Shown: positions 47,540 to 60,374, counted from the first letter of the stretch. The stretch: 64,000 bases of DNA from Chondrosia reniformis (GCA_947172415.1 OX359198.1:4371401-4435400); one strand, 5' to 3'. The notes: generated by a model from the letters alone, not told the origin. A program made the numbers and translations.

Positions 47540-47760
47540 ATTAATTTTGGAAGTGGGCCTATTCTTGGTTAGCCACTTTTTGAACGCTGTAGAGCGTGTA
47601 GAGCGTCGAAACATGTTTTGGCATTTAGAAAAGCGTGCATTACTGGCTGCAAATAACCGAAAATCGCTTCGTAGGTGATTTATGAGGTGTTGCTTGCTAA
47701 AACATAGGATAGGGCGCCCTTTTTGTTTACCGACCATTCCTTCTGAGAGAGTAGGCTTGC
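47540..47760. repeat. Dispersed repeat, inverted copy of the 18.4-kb family
   Basis: Matches 18350-18545 in reverse orientation (for example aaataaccgaaaatcgcttc; gatttatgaggtgttgcttg). The open frame through it is a by-product. Confidence 0.75.
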
Positions 47761-48023
47761 TATCCGATTTCTAAATTAAGTGCCATGCAGTCACACCTAC
47801 TTAATATACGTACATGTCCGCTTGTATCTAACGTCATAGCAGTAACCTGACACTAGAGTAGCACACTTTGTCACTTAATTTGATCAGGTGCATCAAATCT
47901 CTTGATATTTGACATAAGAATACTTGATTGCATAATGATGCTTATTATTGTATAATATACATAACCAAAATATACCATAAAACAAAACAAGTTGTCATGC
48001 ACTTTAAACAGTAAAAGGTCTGG

Positions 48024-51000
48024 TCAGGTTTCCTTTGTATTTTGCGTCACCATGACAATAGCAATAATTACACCAAGTATGAGCAGAGCAGCTGCAAAGA
48101 TGAAGACAGCACTTCCCCATCCTTTTGCATTCTTGTATAGTTTGGCACTCCTTCTAAAATTTCTGTTCTTTTTAGCCTTCCTTGCCTGCAAATAGTAAGT
48201 ATTGATGTAACAAAGTATGTTATGTACGTACATTATATAGCTAGAATTATTGTATTGATTGATTTGGCTGCTTATAGCTTAAAGAGTTTGCTCACTTTTT
48301 TAAACAAGGACTATGTTAAGGTGCAGTCAAAGAACAGGTTATCAGTTTTGGAAGGGAGAATTGTATTGCTGATACTTTTTCTATCAGCCTAGTCTACCAG
48401 CACCTACACAAGGTGGTGGAGGTACAAATCTTGGGAGTGCACATCTACCATATGCTTGATGAAGAATTGCTTCAAACAGATTCTGAAACAAGGTAAATGA
48501 GCATGCATGGGAGCACTAGTCTCGGTCCCAGACCCATCCGTCATTTTTATTCGTTCTGTTAGATCCCTGGAACAGAAAGTGGTGCAGTATGTTACCAGAC
48601 TCTTTCCGCCCCGAACAAATAAAAATGGCAGATGGGTCTGGGACCGAGACTATGGGAGCACATGAAGGATCCAAACTCCTACTACCCATATTTAGTTTAT
48701 GGATGGGATTTCACTTGCAAAAGATCAAGAAGCCTGCCTAGCTAGATCTTCCATAGAGAAATGGGCAACACCCATTCAAATGCGCGTGCTAGGACTAGGT
48801 GATGCAATACCGGAAGGTCTCAAGAGTTTACATATCACCATGATATCACCTAATTAGCACAACAGAATCGTTCGAATCACAATGGCATCAAGCATGATGA
48901 AGGATGTGGAATGAAGGGAAGATCTGAATCTGGCAATGCCTAGGAACCGTCGACTACCTAGTGGAGTGGAATTACTACTATAAATTGTGAATGAGAGCTC
49001 AGAAGATGATGGTAAAGTCAAAACATTGAACTACTTTGCACTCTGTCTCTTGAAAGATTTGCAGATTATTGTTAAGGTAGCCATACGTGGTGGTAAGTTC
49101 GTAAAGGAACAATGTACCGCTATTACAACGAATTCGTAACTAGCTCTCTTACTGTGGAGTGGGAGAAGTTTGAACTGCAGATGCACGAAACTTCTGTCTG
49201 AAATCAGCTGTCTGCGCAGCACTATAAAGGAAATTTTCAACTCTTTACCTTTACCATGCACAAATTTGCCTGTGAGGCAACTTACGAAGATGGAAGAGAC
49301 TGCAATTATGTATGTAGCTGGCTATGTTGTTTGTATTCTGGTCCAAAGGTACAAGAAGAGCATAACAGCACACGAACCTATGATCCAATCATCAGGTAGC
49401 TCATTACAAAGTAGCTGTTCTTTACACTCCTCCTTTCAGCCTACTTCACAGCTTAAGAGTGTGCGCTGCAATGCACAAATGTTTATACAACTGAGGTAAT
49501 CATATTGTGTGTGTGTGTCCAGTACTGTTTACATACATACTGCAGCCATTTACCTTCTTTGTTCTTGCTTTTTTCCTATTTCTGCCAATATAGCCACACC
49601 TGCCTGTCCTGCCCCATCTGGGGTCAGATCACTATACCAGAATCTGAACTACAGTTGTAATGGTCAGTATACTGATATACAAGACAAATTTAAAGGCATT
49701 TGTGTTCCCTTGAGATTTTCTTGTTGCTTGTAAGGTTTTCTTTACAGCCTCTGGCCCATTTGAGTGCATGGATTAGGTAACTGGTATGAATATGATTATT
49801 GCATGATTGTGAATATAGTTAGACAGGCAAGTTGGTCCCGTTGGCCATTTCAGGTGTCCATTCCAGGGAGCATAAGCCAGGTACCTGAATAAATGGCATA
49901 CCAGTGCACGGAGTACAAATCGACGGTTCGAATGATACCAAACATCAGAATGTGTGCAGTTTGCAAAGGGATTTACGGTGAGCAGAGGTATTGAGAGACA
50001 TCTGGCCTAATTGTGAACACCTGGAAGGCTACAGGTACTGAGTTCGCACCTCAGTACATGACACAAGGTACATCGGTGTTGGATACGAACATAGTGGAGC
50101 TCAGAATGCAACCCTACGAGTGTGAAGTGGTTTAAACACGGCAAAACGGCTACAATTTGTCTTTGTCCTCAAATACCAAATGTGTTTCGTGCTGCAGCAC
50201 ATGCAGTTAAAAGTGGCCTGCTGGATTGCAGAACATCTGTAGACGGCATTGATCTGCAAGAGTCATTTGTAAAGGCCTTTTCAACTTTGCAGAAGATCAT
50301 TTCATCCACTCCACTGGCATCTCCAATTGGGTATACAGCATAACAGTCCTAGCATGCCAGAAGTGTTACTGTACCTTATCGCAATTACTACATAATATAT
50401 GTTTTACGAACAATAAGAATTCGTACGCAATACTGAGTGTTGCCAATCTCTGTATGGAAGATCTATGCTAGGGTTAGGGTATACGTAGGCATATCCAGGT
50501 TCCTCCCAAACACAGAAGTGATGTGCATGGATAAGAAACTTAAATGCCACTTCTGTATGGTTAGCTGTATCTTTCATGATCACTGTCTTGTTTTGATACT
50601 TTTTCCAGATTGGCTATACATTTTTGCCAGCCTAACTTCTAACTTCATTTTTTAATGTCTGTATTTTACCTGTTTTACGACTTTTTCCCGTTAATATTAT
50701 TTGTTTGAATTTGTTCTGAACATTTTTGTGATGATAAGTTGAAATAACATCGCAGTCAAAGAGAGAAGAGCCGAAAACCAAAATTTCTTATACAATGGCA
50801 GCAGGGAAGACCACAATTTTCTTCATGTAGAGTGCTTTCAAACTTAGGGTAGCCTATTCCCTACGTAGTTCAGAAAAAGTGATGACAATTTGGAACTTTT
50901 ATCGGGTGCCACTAAAACACAAGTTACAGGGAACATGCATGCCCCACTTGTTACCAAGCAGGGCTGTATGCAGGTCCAGAAGGGGAAAAATGAAAATTTT

Positions 51001-54000
51001 CAAAATTTAGGGGGAGGGGGGGGCAATGGTATGAGGGCATCGAAACAATTTAAGGAGTTCCCGAAAGTCTAGGGGGGCAAAATCAATCCTAGTGGGGGCA
51101 AATGCCCCCTCCCCCCCATCTATGCAGCCCTGCCAAGATTCATTGTTTGGGGATTCATAGTTTCTGCCTTAGTCGCTAAACTCTGGGATACCATTGGCCA
51201 TTTTTCACACAATATACTAAATTCTTATTGACTTTCAACAACTCAAACTCTCACTAACTGGAACTTTCTATGATGTCCCCTGGAGGTTCCAGTTAAAGAG
51301 ATTCCACTGCACATAACACTTCTATACATACACTCACCAGTAGTATATATATCAGTGGTATGAATCCTCCAAGAGGCAGGAAAAAGATCATCAGACAAAT
51401 GAGAATGGAACCGTCAATATAACTTGTGTTCTGTGTGCTAGGCTACAATGACAAGACCATATACCATATATTAATTAATAAAGCAGGTTTTACAATTTTT
51501 GTGTTGTAGAATAAATTTTTCATGACTTACCCTAGGGCTTCCAATTTGAATGTAAAACACAAACAAAATGCATATCATCAACAAGTACGTATAAGCCATT
51601 AAATTGTAATAATAGTCTACATTAACTCTGCCCACTATGCATGTACAAAATTTCCGTTAATTAATAGAGCTGATTTTCCATGCAAAGGTGGACGGTACAG
51701 CCTGGCTAGCTTTAGTCTGGCTTGCTATCCCCTACTTCCTGCCTGCTGACAATAATTGCTCAGGGGCGAGAAAGTAGGGTCTAGCAGAAAACGTAAATGC
51801 CACACCTCGTGTAGACCAATCAGCTTACAGCTACCAATTTCACACCAGTAATTGGGCGCCTACATGGGGAGGCCAGTAGTACGAGATACCTGCGGCTGTC
51901 CACATACTCAAGTATATTCTTGCTCTTTCTGTACCTTTGAGGGCTTCCTTTAGGCACAAATCACAAGACGCTTCACCTGAAACCATTGTCGGACTGCCAA
52001 AACAACCATAGAACTTCCACGTGATTTGTATGTACGCTTACAGTACCACTGCGGGGCACTTATCTGCAAGGTGTGGCATTTATATTTCTACTAGACCCTA
52101 CTTTTTTGCCCCCGTGCAATTATCGTCGGCGGGCAGAAAGTAGGGGATAGCAACCCAGACTAGGCTAGCTTTGGTTATATGACAGTATTACAAAATTTCC
52201 ATTGTTAACAGATGAACTAACCTCCTCCCGATCTCCATAAATAATAGGAGATTCAGAATCTGCATTGAGAATGACATTTTCATAATTCCTTGACATAAGT
52301 GAGTGGCCCATTTCATCATCAGAATTGCCAGAAAACCTTCTCATCATGCTTTTGAAGCTCTTTACAAAAGAATGACGCCTTTCAGATGATTGTACTCTAC
52401 CTTCTGAACCTACACATTTAAATAAAGTAATACAATATATATACCTATGGTTACTTGAGCCAAATATGTACAGCAGGAACCACTTGCAATAATACACATA
52501 TCTTTCAGATGGTTCATCTTTAGACCTTTGAGTGTCTAAAGATCGAGTTCAGTTTTGGAAAGGTTGTCAGATAATTTGGCCCAGTGACCAATGGCTAAAG
52601 AGGAACATCTGAAAGATAAATTATACATGTTACAACTTATTTTACTCCCTTCGTAGATGGCAATAAAATGGCTGCCTTATTCACCTTTTTTCTAGAAACA
52701 AAGTTATTCTGCACAATGGCAAACTAATATGATGTTAACATATGTGCTATATAGATTGTCTTCTAATAGCAACTGCTCAATTATTACACATTGTATACTG
52801 GGAAATATGAATTAAATCATTAAGTATTCATGAAAAAGTATTTAATTATAGGGACTCTGACATCACTTGATGATCCTGTTGGTGTAAATGTTGAATACAG
52901 AAAATGATTATACCACTTCAAAGAACAACTTTGCTCAAGCAATGATTCTCTTAAAATTAACTACAGCATCTATTTCACAATAAATAAAATGAACAGCAAA
53001 CCTTTTCAAATTGATATCTCATAACTACAACAAAATAATACATTTGGGTTACTACGAACCATCTAAAGCAGTACATTTACTGACCTATGACTAATAGTTA
53101 AGCACTACAGGACTAACTAAAATGAAACCTACAGAGCCTAGGATAAGGATACAAGTCTTCTCTTTGTTCTTCGGCTCTACTGGGCCAGACAGCTGTTACT
53201 GGTAATAGTACCATTCATCGGTGACTCTGTATTTTTGCCAATCTTAATATCCTTAACGGTCTCTTCATTTCAGGGTTCTTTATACAAAATTGATACTTCA
53301 TGACGGTAAACGTTTAAGCTGAAAGCTAAAAGTCACTAAAATATTTGCGATGCCTAAACTGTTGTCATCTAAAGACACCCCATATATGAGCATCAGATAG
53401 GTATGCTGCCATATGCATCAAGATTGCAAAATTATAGGGTTGAACACCCCATTGTCACAAGACCTACATATTGTATGAGCGCATATGGTCTAGGTAAGGG
53501 ACTGGACAAGGATATACAACTTCTAGTAACCCCTTTAACTACTGAATACCTTTGACTAAATATGGTAGGTACAGTAGGTGGTTCACTCTGGAAGTTCAAG
53601 TCTTATGTAACTGCAAGCTTGCTGTCTGATACTTTATAGATATTGAAAGGGCCTAATTACAGTATTTCATGACACTCTAAGAGTAGTATAATATATCACT
53701 GATCAAGTAACACACATTACCTGTGTTTGATCGCTTTGTGCGATACTTCTTTCTTGATTCCTTGTTAGAATGTCTTTTAGGATCAGCACTGGATTTTGAC
53801 TGATCAACACGTGTCTCTTCCTCAGCAGCACCTCCTCCAGACTGCTTAACAGTGATGACTGCAACATCCTCTTCAGTGCTAACAGAACAACTTCTCTGTC
53901 TACCATTGATATCACTTATAACACCATTGGGAGTTGCAGCCAACTGCTTTCCATCATCACTGTAAGTATTAGCCTCGTCGACATCTGATGATTCCCTTCT

Positions 54001-54012
54001 GGTAATTGACAT
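48024..54012 (-). CDS. Gene A: two-pass membrane protein
   Basis: Exons on -: 54012-53721, 52409-52222, 51442-51338, 48185-48024, giving 248 aa. Phases 1, 0, 0 match and borders are GT-AG. The N-terminal ~160 residues are hydrophilic and Ser/acidic/basic rich (NGRQRSCSVSTEED; RRHSFVKSFKSMMRRFSG), with a YENV sorting-like motif. TM1 is about 172-195 (ILICLMIFFLPLGGFIPLIY) and TM2 about 219-241. The loop between is basic (ARKAKKNRNFRRSAKLY). Paralogues B and C share the exon plan and the PLGGF/PCGGF, basic-loop and W-G pattern. Topology recalls CD225/dispanin-type two-pass proteins, but the match is weak. Function unknown. Intron 3 is enlarged by MITEs. Confidence 0.7.
48519..48650. mobile_element. 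MITE with ~38-bp inverted ends
   Basis: gtctcggtcccagacccatc and gatgggtctgggaccgagac are perfect reverse complements. Pairing continues through the atttttatt/aataaaaat segment. TA flanks both sides (48517-48518, 48651-48652). In intron 3 of gene A. Confidence 0.9.
49170..49499 (+). pseudogene. Possible transposase scrap
   Basis: The frame includes MEETAIMYVAGYVVCILVQR, similar to the 'YVAGYVV' segment near the C terminus of several DDE-type transposases. No catalytic region is seen nearby and the adjoining frames are broken. Weak evidence. Confidence 0.25.
50720..50880. repeat. Dispersed 'aactagggaatagac' family, inverted
   Basis: Reverse orientation relative to 18530-18735: shares gtagagtgctttcaaactta and gggtagcctattccctac. 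Followed directly by a MITE. Confidence 0.65.
50958..51133. mobile_element. MITE with G/C-rich arms
   Basis: Ends gcagggctgtatgca and tatgcagccctgc are reverse complements, with inner ggggcaa... and ttgccccc arms. Intron 3 of gene A. Confidence 0.75.
51715..52160. mobile_element. MITE with long (~100 bp) inverted ends
   Basis: gtctggcttgctatccccta and taggggatagcaacccagac pair, and pairing continues inward (agtagggtctag / ctagaccctact; ccacacc / ggtgtgg). TA flanks each end and a gctagcttt word lies outside both. In intron 2 of gene A. Confidence 0.85.
52498..52622. mobile_element. Small MITE
   Basis: Left tatctttcagatggttc and right gaggaacatctgaaagata pair. In intron 1 of gene A. Confidence 0.6.
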
Positions 54013-56781
54013 CAGATCACACAGTCAAGCACAGCTTTACAGATAAATAGTCTGTCCTAGACGTATATTTGTATATATAGTACCTGTAATCAAATATATA
54101 TGAGAAATATGCAGTGAATTATGTTTAACACCTACAATGCATGCAAACATGGAAGACACAGAGAAATTTCTTATGAAGACCTACTATGTTGCCTTTTAGA
54201 ATGTACATAACTGAGTGACTGTATTACATGAGCAAACTGGTATACCTTCCTGTTAAGCCTTGTATTCTTGCACAACTAAAACCTTGTGAAACTAAGATTT
54301 CCCAGATTACAACTAAAGAACCAAATGCTAGCCAGTGCTGAAAATATAAAATTTGTCCCTTAAATTAGTGCTCCAACAAGATGGCCGAATGTAATCTTAA
54401 ATTTCTGCTTGGAAATTGCTCAATGACCAACTGCTACTTCAGCACTGCCAACTATATCAGGTAATCTACAGTTTGAAGGTTGATTTACCATGCTCAGTGA
54501 ATTTCTAGCATGACTCACAGATCTCTCTGGCAGCTAAACTAAGGTTTAAAGATAAGACATACAACATCATTGTAATCTGATGCTTTGAGGTAACAACTAT
54601 AAAGCATCTAAATAATTATATTTCGCTATTAATTACTATAGCCTTCAACAAAACTGTATAGCCATATGGCTTCAGATAAAGGTTGCTGACTCAAGCTAAA
54701 TGATCCAAGGGAATATGCAGTATAAAATGTCCTCATAAAGTTCATCCATTCAGCTGAGGTCACACATGACAAGCTTAAACAAGTCACAACTCACCAACTA
54801 AATCATATTTTATTGCTGTATTTCTATGCTTTCTGTATATTACAAGAAGTCTGATTACAGATCAAAAAGGAAGGACACCAAGTCTTAAAGACTAAGCTCA
54901 TTCTATCAGTCAAATAGCTGAATCTATGTTTACCATTGTATTGACACTGTAACTCTAGTAACCATGGTAACAGCAGAAGTCGCCGTAGCAGTAGTACTCA
55001 CAGTAATGGTAGTACTCACAGTAAAGATATATAAATAATATGTGTTCATATGCAATTATTATAACACTAAACTGACACATCCATACATTATTTTGCAGCA
55101 GGAAGCATATCATTTATTATAACCTTGAGGACACTTAAGCATTCAAAATTGCTAAGTTAAAACTAAATATAAGTCCAACAAAGCGGCCAAGTATTTTGAG
55201 CTGAAGGGGCAACATTACAACTCAAATTACTTGTTACGTACCTACTAGTATAATCTAATACTCATGTATGTACTGTAAGTAATCAATCTCTTACTGGGGA
55301 AACAGACACTAGTCTTAAACTAATGCAACAAAAGTGCAATTTATGATTTTTAAGGTTTTGATAATGCATTATTATCATCATGAAGAACGTTCACAAGCAA
55401 GCTCTTTCTACATATTAACATATCTACATACTCATGTACGTCAGTAAGGCAAAGTATTTTACACAAGGTCCAATATGAACCTACAGTTTCAGAATATGGT
55501 GTCTTAGATTATTCATGTGATGCAGTGAGGTTGTTAACCACAGAGTGTGTGTTTAGACTCCAAACTCAGACATCTTCAAAATCAGCAACAGACTGTGCGT
55601 GCACTTTCAATTTCAGAAGTTGTGTGTTGAAAAACAGTAAACCAAAATTTAAAAAAAGATTGCAAAAGAAAGTACTCATATACAAAGGAAATCCTAGCCA
55701 AATACACTAGGCACACTTCAGCTGATTTGATTCATTGTCAGGGCACTGCATTTTAATAATGAATAAAAAAGATTTGATAGTCAAAACTCCATACAGACAA
55801 TTTCACTCTGAGGTGAATATGAGTGTTATATCATACTGTATAGCCTGGAATTTTGGCAGGAAGAATATGTGGCAGATTGTTCAAATCATGGCATGTGGCA
55901 GTTTTTACTTTGGCAAAGACAGTTGCTCTCTACGTTTAGTGTAGTTTGGCAGTTAAAATATTAATGGATTGCTCTCAAAACTGCTAATCTGTCAAAATAA
56001 ATTTGTTGCCAAACTTTCCGGCAATGCATATTTTTTCAATTGTTGCAATCGTGTAATCTACGTAAATCAATTATAATATGCTCTCACTTGTAGCACTTGT
56101 GAACAATTCACTCTGGATAGACAATAATTCTTTAATTATTATCAAAAATAGTGACTAAATACGGAAGTTGCTTATAAATGAGTCCACAACCGCATTAGAC
56201 TCAAATTAAGGAAAAGGCCGCCTGCTAGCTTTATGGAAATCAAATGCAATTAATATGACATCTACATTCAAATAACCAGATTGTACCATATTTATATTGC
56301 ATAATCATTATATGAACTTAAACTATCAATTCAAGATACAACACACAGTCACATTACATTACTGTATTTCAATATTCTTTTTCAGAATGTCTTTCTGATA
56401 ATTGCAGTTATAACTAGTTGAAGTGTAAATAGGCTGAAAAAATGGTGGCAATACATGTAAATATTCGCCTACACTACTTCGCATGAAATAGGCAGACATA
56501 TATTATCTAGTATCACAAGATTAGCTTAGATACGATTTATCTATCACTAAAAAAGGTATAAGTTATCAAGTCTTGCGAACGAATTCAAACACAAAATACA
56601 ACAAGTACGCACATCCTGTTTCGTCCTTTGACTTATCGATGCCTTTGCCACGTCTTATTACAGTTGGACAACAAATTACTCTTCCCTTGAGTCGCTAAAT
56701 AACTTTCACAATCGAAGGAGTACCATTCCGATCATAACTATTCATTCTTACAAGTATTGACAAAGCTATTTTCCAACTTAC
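54013..56781. other. Probable 5' intron of gene A
   Basis: No coding exon was found. Bounded on the right by a consensus donor (GTAAGT on -, 56781-56776) after the putative 5' exon. Small local duplication agtagtactcacagtaa near 55000. Confidence 0.45.
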
Positions 56782-56985
56782 CGTCAAATCGTTCTTCAAT
56801 TAGTTTGTCTACTAAGAGGTGCTGTACATCAAATCCAATGGCGGCTAAGAATGAATGAATCACGTCTTCTCAATTTCAGCACACAATAAAGCACACACGA
56901 GTCACCATCTTACCATGGCTGCGCTTGAGGTCGAATGGCCAGGGCATGAGTAGCGACTGATCAGGGCGTGACTATATATAACGCG
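56782..56985 (-). promoter_or_regulatory. Gene A promoter and 5' non-coding exon
   Basis: On the - strand, TATATATA (56973-56981) precedes a GC-rich start region and a leader with a GCCGCCAT (YY1-like) word, ending ...GATTTGACG|GTAAGT. Gene B has a matching ...TTTTTGACG|GTAAGA donor at 58821, which supports both as homologous 5' exons. In-frame stops rule out a long coding exon. Confidence 0.5.
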
Positions 56986-57171
56986 CTGCTCTTGTAGTCG
57001 TGTCCATTTTTTATTAATAGTAAGGTAGAGAGACAAAAGCTAAACTGTTCATTTGGCTTGCAATTGCTTAAATACTTTAAAAGTGAAAAGCAAAAGAAAA
57101 CAAAGAACAGCCAACACATGCAAAAATGTCTATTACATTAACAGACAATCTGTATGTTTAATCTAATATTG

Positions 57172-58455
57172 TTATCTATTATTATAGTGTTGAATCACAG
57201 GAACAACTGTAGTAATTACAGTAAGTATGACTAGAACAGTCACAAATATGAGAATTCCATGACCCCACTGAATAGCCTTTTTATAAAGTTTTTTAGAATT
57301 TCTGTTTTTCCTTGCCTGCAAAAAGTAGTAAAACAGCATATACATGTACGTATATATCATGAAAAAACATCGTGCAAGCATGCAATACTACAAATGGGCC
57401 AGTTCTATCTTCTAATGAGAGAAAGGCAAGTTTTATGTTTAACACAAACATTCTGATGCATAAAATGCTAAGTCAGCACCTTATTAATGTTAGAAGTGAT
57501 CCTTCAAACCTCTACTTATAATTAGTGTACAGTAACTCACTTATATCAAACTACTATATATATATACATACACTCACCAATAGTATATATATCAGTGGTA
57601 TGAATCCTCCAAGAGGCAGGAAAAAGATCATCAGACAAATGAGAATATTAAAGCTGTGATCATCATTCCTTTCAGCTGCTGAGTTAGACTATATACATAA
57701 AGTATAATCAAAAATATACATTTAAAGATTAAACTCTTAATCGAGTGTAAGACTTGTCTATGCTTGGAAGGAAACTTCCCTCTCCTGTCAGATAAACTAA
57801 CCTCCTGACCTACATACATAACTGGTGAGTCAGAATCTACATTGAGAATAACACTCTCATATTCTTCTAATATTAGTGAGTGTCCCATTTCATGATCAGA
57901 AGTGTCAGAATTCCTTCTTATCATGCTTTTGAACCTCTTCATCAAAGGAAGACCTTCTTTAGATGACCTTACTCGATTATTTGTATCTATAATACAGATT
58001 AGGGGTTAGCAACATTACACAGTTCAAATCACCAAATTATTCTTTATACATATACTGTATCAGTATAAACATTGAACAAATTGATGCAGCATACATGTGT
58101 ACATATATACGTATGCTATATAAAGATAATCCATAAAGTATGTGCAGTTTTATATGATTAGTGAATTTTCTTGTACATCTAGGCATCAATATGTATTCAA
58201 ATGACCTGATATAGATTTTTTTTCTGTTTTAACAGTACCGACTTGGTTGAGTACTGACGGATCAATTTGTTTCCCTTCCTCAGCAGCACCTCCTCCGGAC
58301 TGTTTAACAGTGACGACTTCAACATCCTCTTCAGTGCTAACAGAACAACTTCTCTGTCTACCATTGATATCACTTACTACACCATTGGGAGTTGTAGCCA
58401 ACTGCTTTACACTATTACTAGCTATTAGCACTAGCCTCATGATTTCCTGACTCAT
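57172..58455 (-). CDS. Gene B: paralogue of gene A
   Basis: Exons on -: 58455-58206, 57986-57802, 57688-57578, 57315-57172, giving 229 aa. Exon 1 is nearly identical to A over NGVVSDINGRQRSCSVSTEE and VKQSGGGAAEE, but its first ~17 codons diverge. Exon 2 keeps the MKRFKSMIRR core and YESVIL. TM1 is about 160-182 with the same ILICLMIFFLPLGGFIPLIY, and TM2 about 202-222 (ILIFVTVLVILTVITTVV). Introns are much shorter than in A and free of MITEs. Exon 1 could instead end at an earlier GTAC donor near 58236; the phase fits the chosen one. Function unknown. Confidence 0.68.
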
Positions 58456-58820
58456 CAGCAGCTCATGTATATAGTCAAGAACTGGAGAAAGAGATCATAC
58501 CATATATATATACTGCATGTATATACGTATAATAGTACTTACGTATATACTTATAAGTAGAGGTGAGGTGTGGTATTCTCATCTAGATGTGGAAGTAAAT
58601 AAGGATGCATGACTGCAGAATCGAAATAAGGTTTGATTGAACCGGGACAACCTCACCGATCACTGTACGTAGGGTTAATATACTAAACTGTATATACCTA
58701 TATGTACAACACGTGCATGATCAATTAACTTTCGAACCTGTTCAATCGATACTTCTCAATTACATTTTCAAGTCTTTTTACTTTACGACTTTATTTATTT
58801 CGACAAGATTAGATTCTTAC

Positions 58821-58985
58821 CGTCAAAAAGTTTCTTCTTCTAATATTGAAGTAGATTAGGCCTTAAAATATACCAAGCTAATCAAATATTGTTAACACTT
58901 ATTTATTTCGACGCTAGATATATTTTATAGCAAATACGTACATGAGGGAAGTGGCAATATGGCGGAAATGATGGCGGCAACATGA
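58821..58985 (-). promoter_or_regulatory. Gene B putative 5' exon and promoter
   Basis: A donor at 58820-58815 matches the gene A leader border. Upstream on - are two GCCGCCAT/TCCGCCAT words (58964-58981), typical YY1-like promoter sites. No TATA box seen. Confidence 0.4.
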
Positions 58986-59614
58986 ATACGCTAAAAGAAA
59001 AAAAATACAACAACGATCACGATCTCCAATTTAGACTATCTAGCCAGATATATAGGATAGGCTAGGCATGCACGCTCCCATGAATGTATTATTCAAAGGT
59101 GCCTGAATCGCCAATAAAAATTAAGTAGCTGCATGCATGCAATCATAGATATACGTATATCTATGATGCAATGCACCGTTTCCTATGAGGGCTACAAAGG
59201 AATTACCTCGATAGTAATAGATTGAGGATTCCCTCCTAATGCGTCGTCAACTATATAATAATGATTGTTTATTATTGTGACAAGCCATACAAAGATTAAT
59301 AAGGATGGCCAAACCAGTGCAGGTTTATAAGTCATATTACAAAGGAAAGTCATGATAAATAGTGCTTGGAAGTTCATTGCTCTTCTGGAATTGACAGCTA
59401 GGTATATCTATAGGGTGGGGTGGGGTGGGTGAGAGGTGGGGACGTGCATGCTCTATAAAAATCCATGATAAAATATATACCTTTAAAACTTTACAAAACG
59501 ATGTTCAAATATGATCTACATTATTTACAGAATGTAACTTTGTATGCATGATGAATGCCATATAGACAAGCGCTATAAATTCAGACATTGAATGGTGAGT
59601 GGTAAATCTGTGGT

Positions 59615-59654
59615 ATAATATCCTGTCTAGTACTAGTACTAGACAGGATATTAT
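59615..59654. repeat. Perfect 40-nt palindrome
   Basis: ataatatcctgtctagta, then ctag, then the exact reverse complement of the first part. No loop. It lies between the B and C promoters. Confidence 0.95.
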
Positions 59655-59913
59655 CATTATATCATAGTACATAGCGTAAAATAGAATATCACATTATAAA
59701 AAGGTTTTTGAATACTAAATGATTTAAAGGCATCTACACATATTTTCCATTATGATATATACATAGACTACATCCATATTTTTGATTACATCGATGAACA
59801 GTTTCTAGATTTTTGAATAAATCCAAGTTGAAACCTATCTCTAATTATATACAATTTGAGGAATCTCTTTAAACCTTTTGTATATATGCATATAAATGTA
59901 ATTATCATCACTT

Positions 59914-59970
59914 GATGGAACCATACTGATGAGTCCTATATAATAAGGACGAAACAGCTGTCTATGCATC
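59914..59970 (+). ncRNA. Hammerhead ribozyme, intact-looking (copy 4)
   Basis: All core elements are present. CTGATGA is at 59926-59932. Stem II GTCCT/AGGAC (59933-59937/59946-59950) has an 8-nt loop. GAAA is at 59951-59954. Stem III is two pairs (A-U, C-G) around AGCT. The cleavage triplet GTC ends at 59962. Stem I is CATA/TATG then GATG/CATC, with a GAAC bulge on the 5' side. This is a type I hammerhead with a minimal stem III, as known in Penelope-like elements and small non-autonomous circular-RNA retroelements (retrozymes). Predicted cut after C59962. Confidence 0.85.
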
Positions 59971-60182
59971 GGCCATCTTTTGAGTGGCTATATAGGAAGA
60001 TGGAGTGGTCTACCCAGAGGATCTCTTGTTGTTAAAGAGATTAGGGGTGGAGGTGGAGCAGCAGGAAGACATTCAGAAGACTGCATCCATACTGCAAAGT
60101 GGCAGTGTAAGAGGAAGGAGTAGTGAGAATGATAGAGAAGATGTGGATCAAGAGGTTCCAGTGTCAGACATAAGTACTTGAT
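59971..60182 (+). repeat. Retroelement-like sequence after the hammerhead
   Basis: The first ~60 nt (cttttgagtggctat..) resemble the sequence after the dead copy at 25876 (tttttgagttgctat..). After ctatatag a frame reads EDGVVYPEDLLLLKRLGVEV and then SVRGRSSENDREDVDQEVPV to TGA at 60179, so a coding scrap may follow. No domain recognised. Confidence 0.45.
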
Positions 60183-60374
60183 TTATTAATTAATATGTTT
60201 GTCTGTTTTGCAACATTGTTCTTCTAAAACATTTTTTAACTATTTGCTTTCTTGCATGGGGCATACTCTCGCCCTAGTGTGCAATGCACATGGTGCACTT
60301 TAAATATTATATTGAATATTGAATGTAGGGGGATACTCTGGCATACGATAGAAAGCTTGATTATTCTGCTAATA

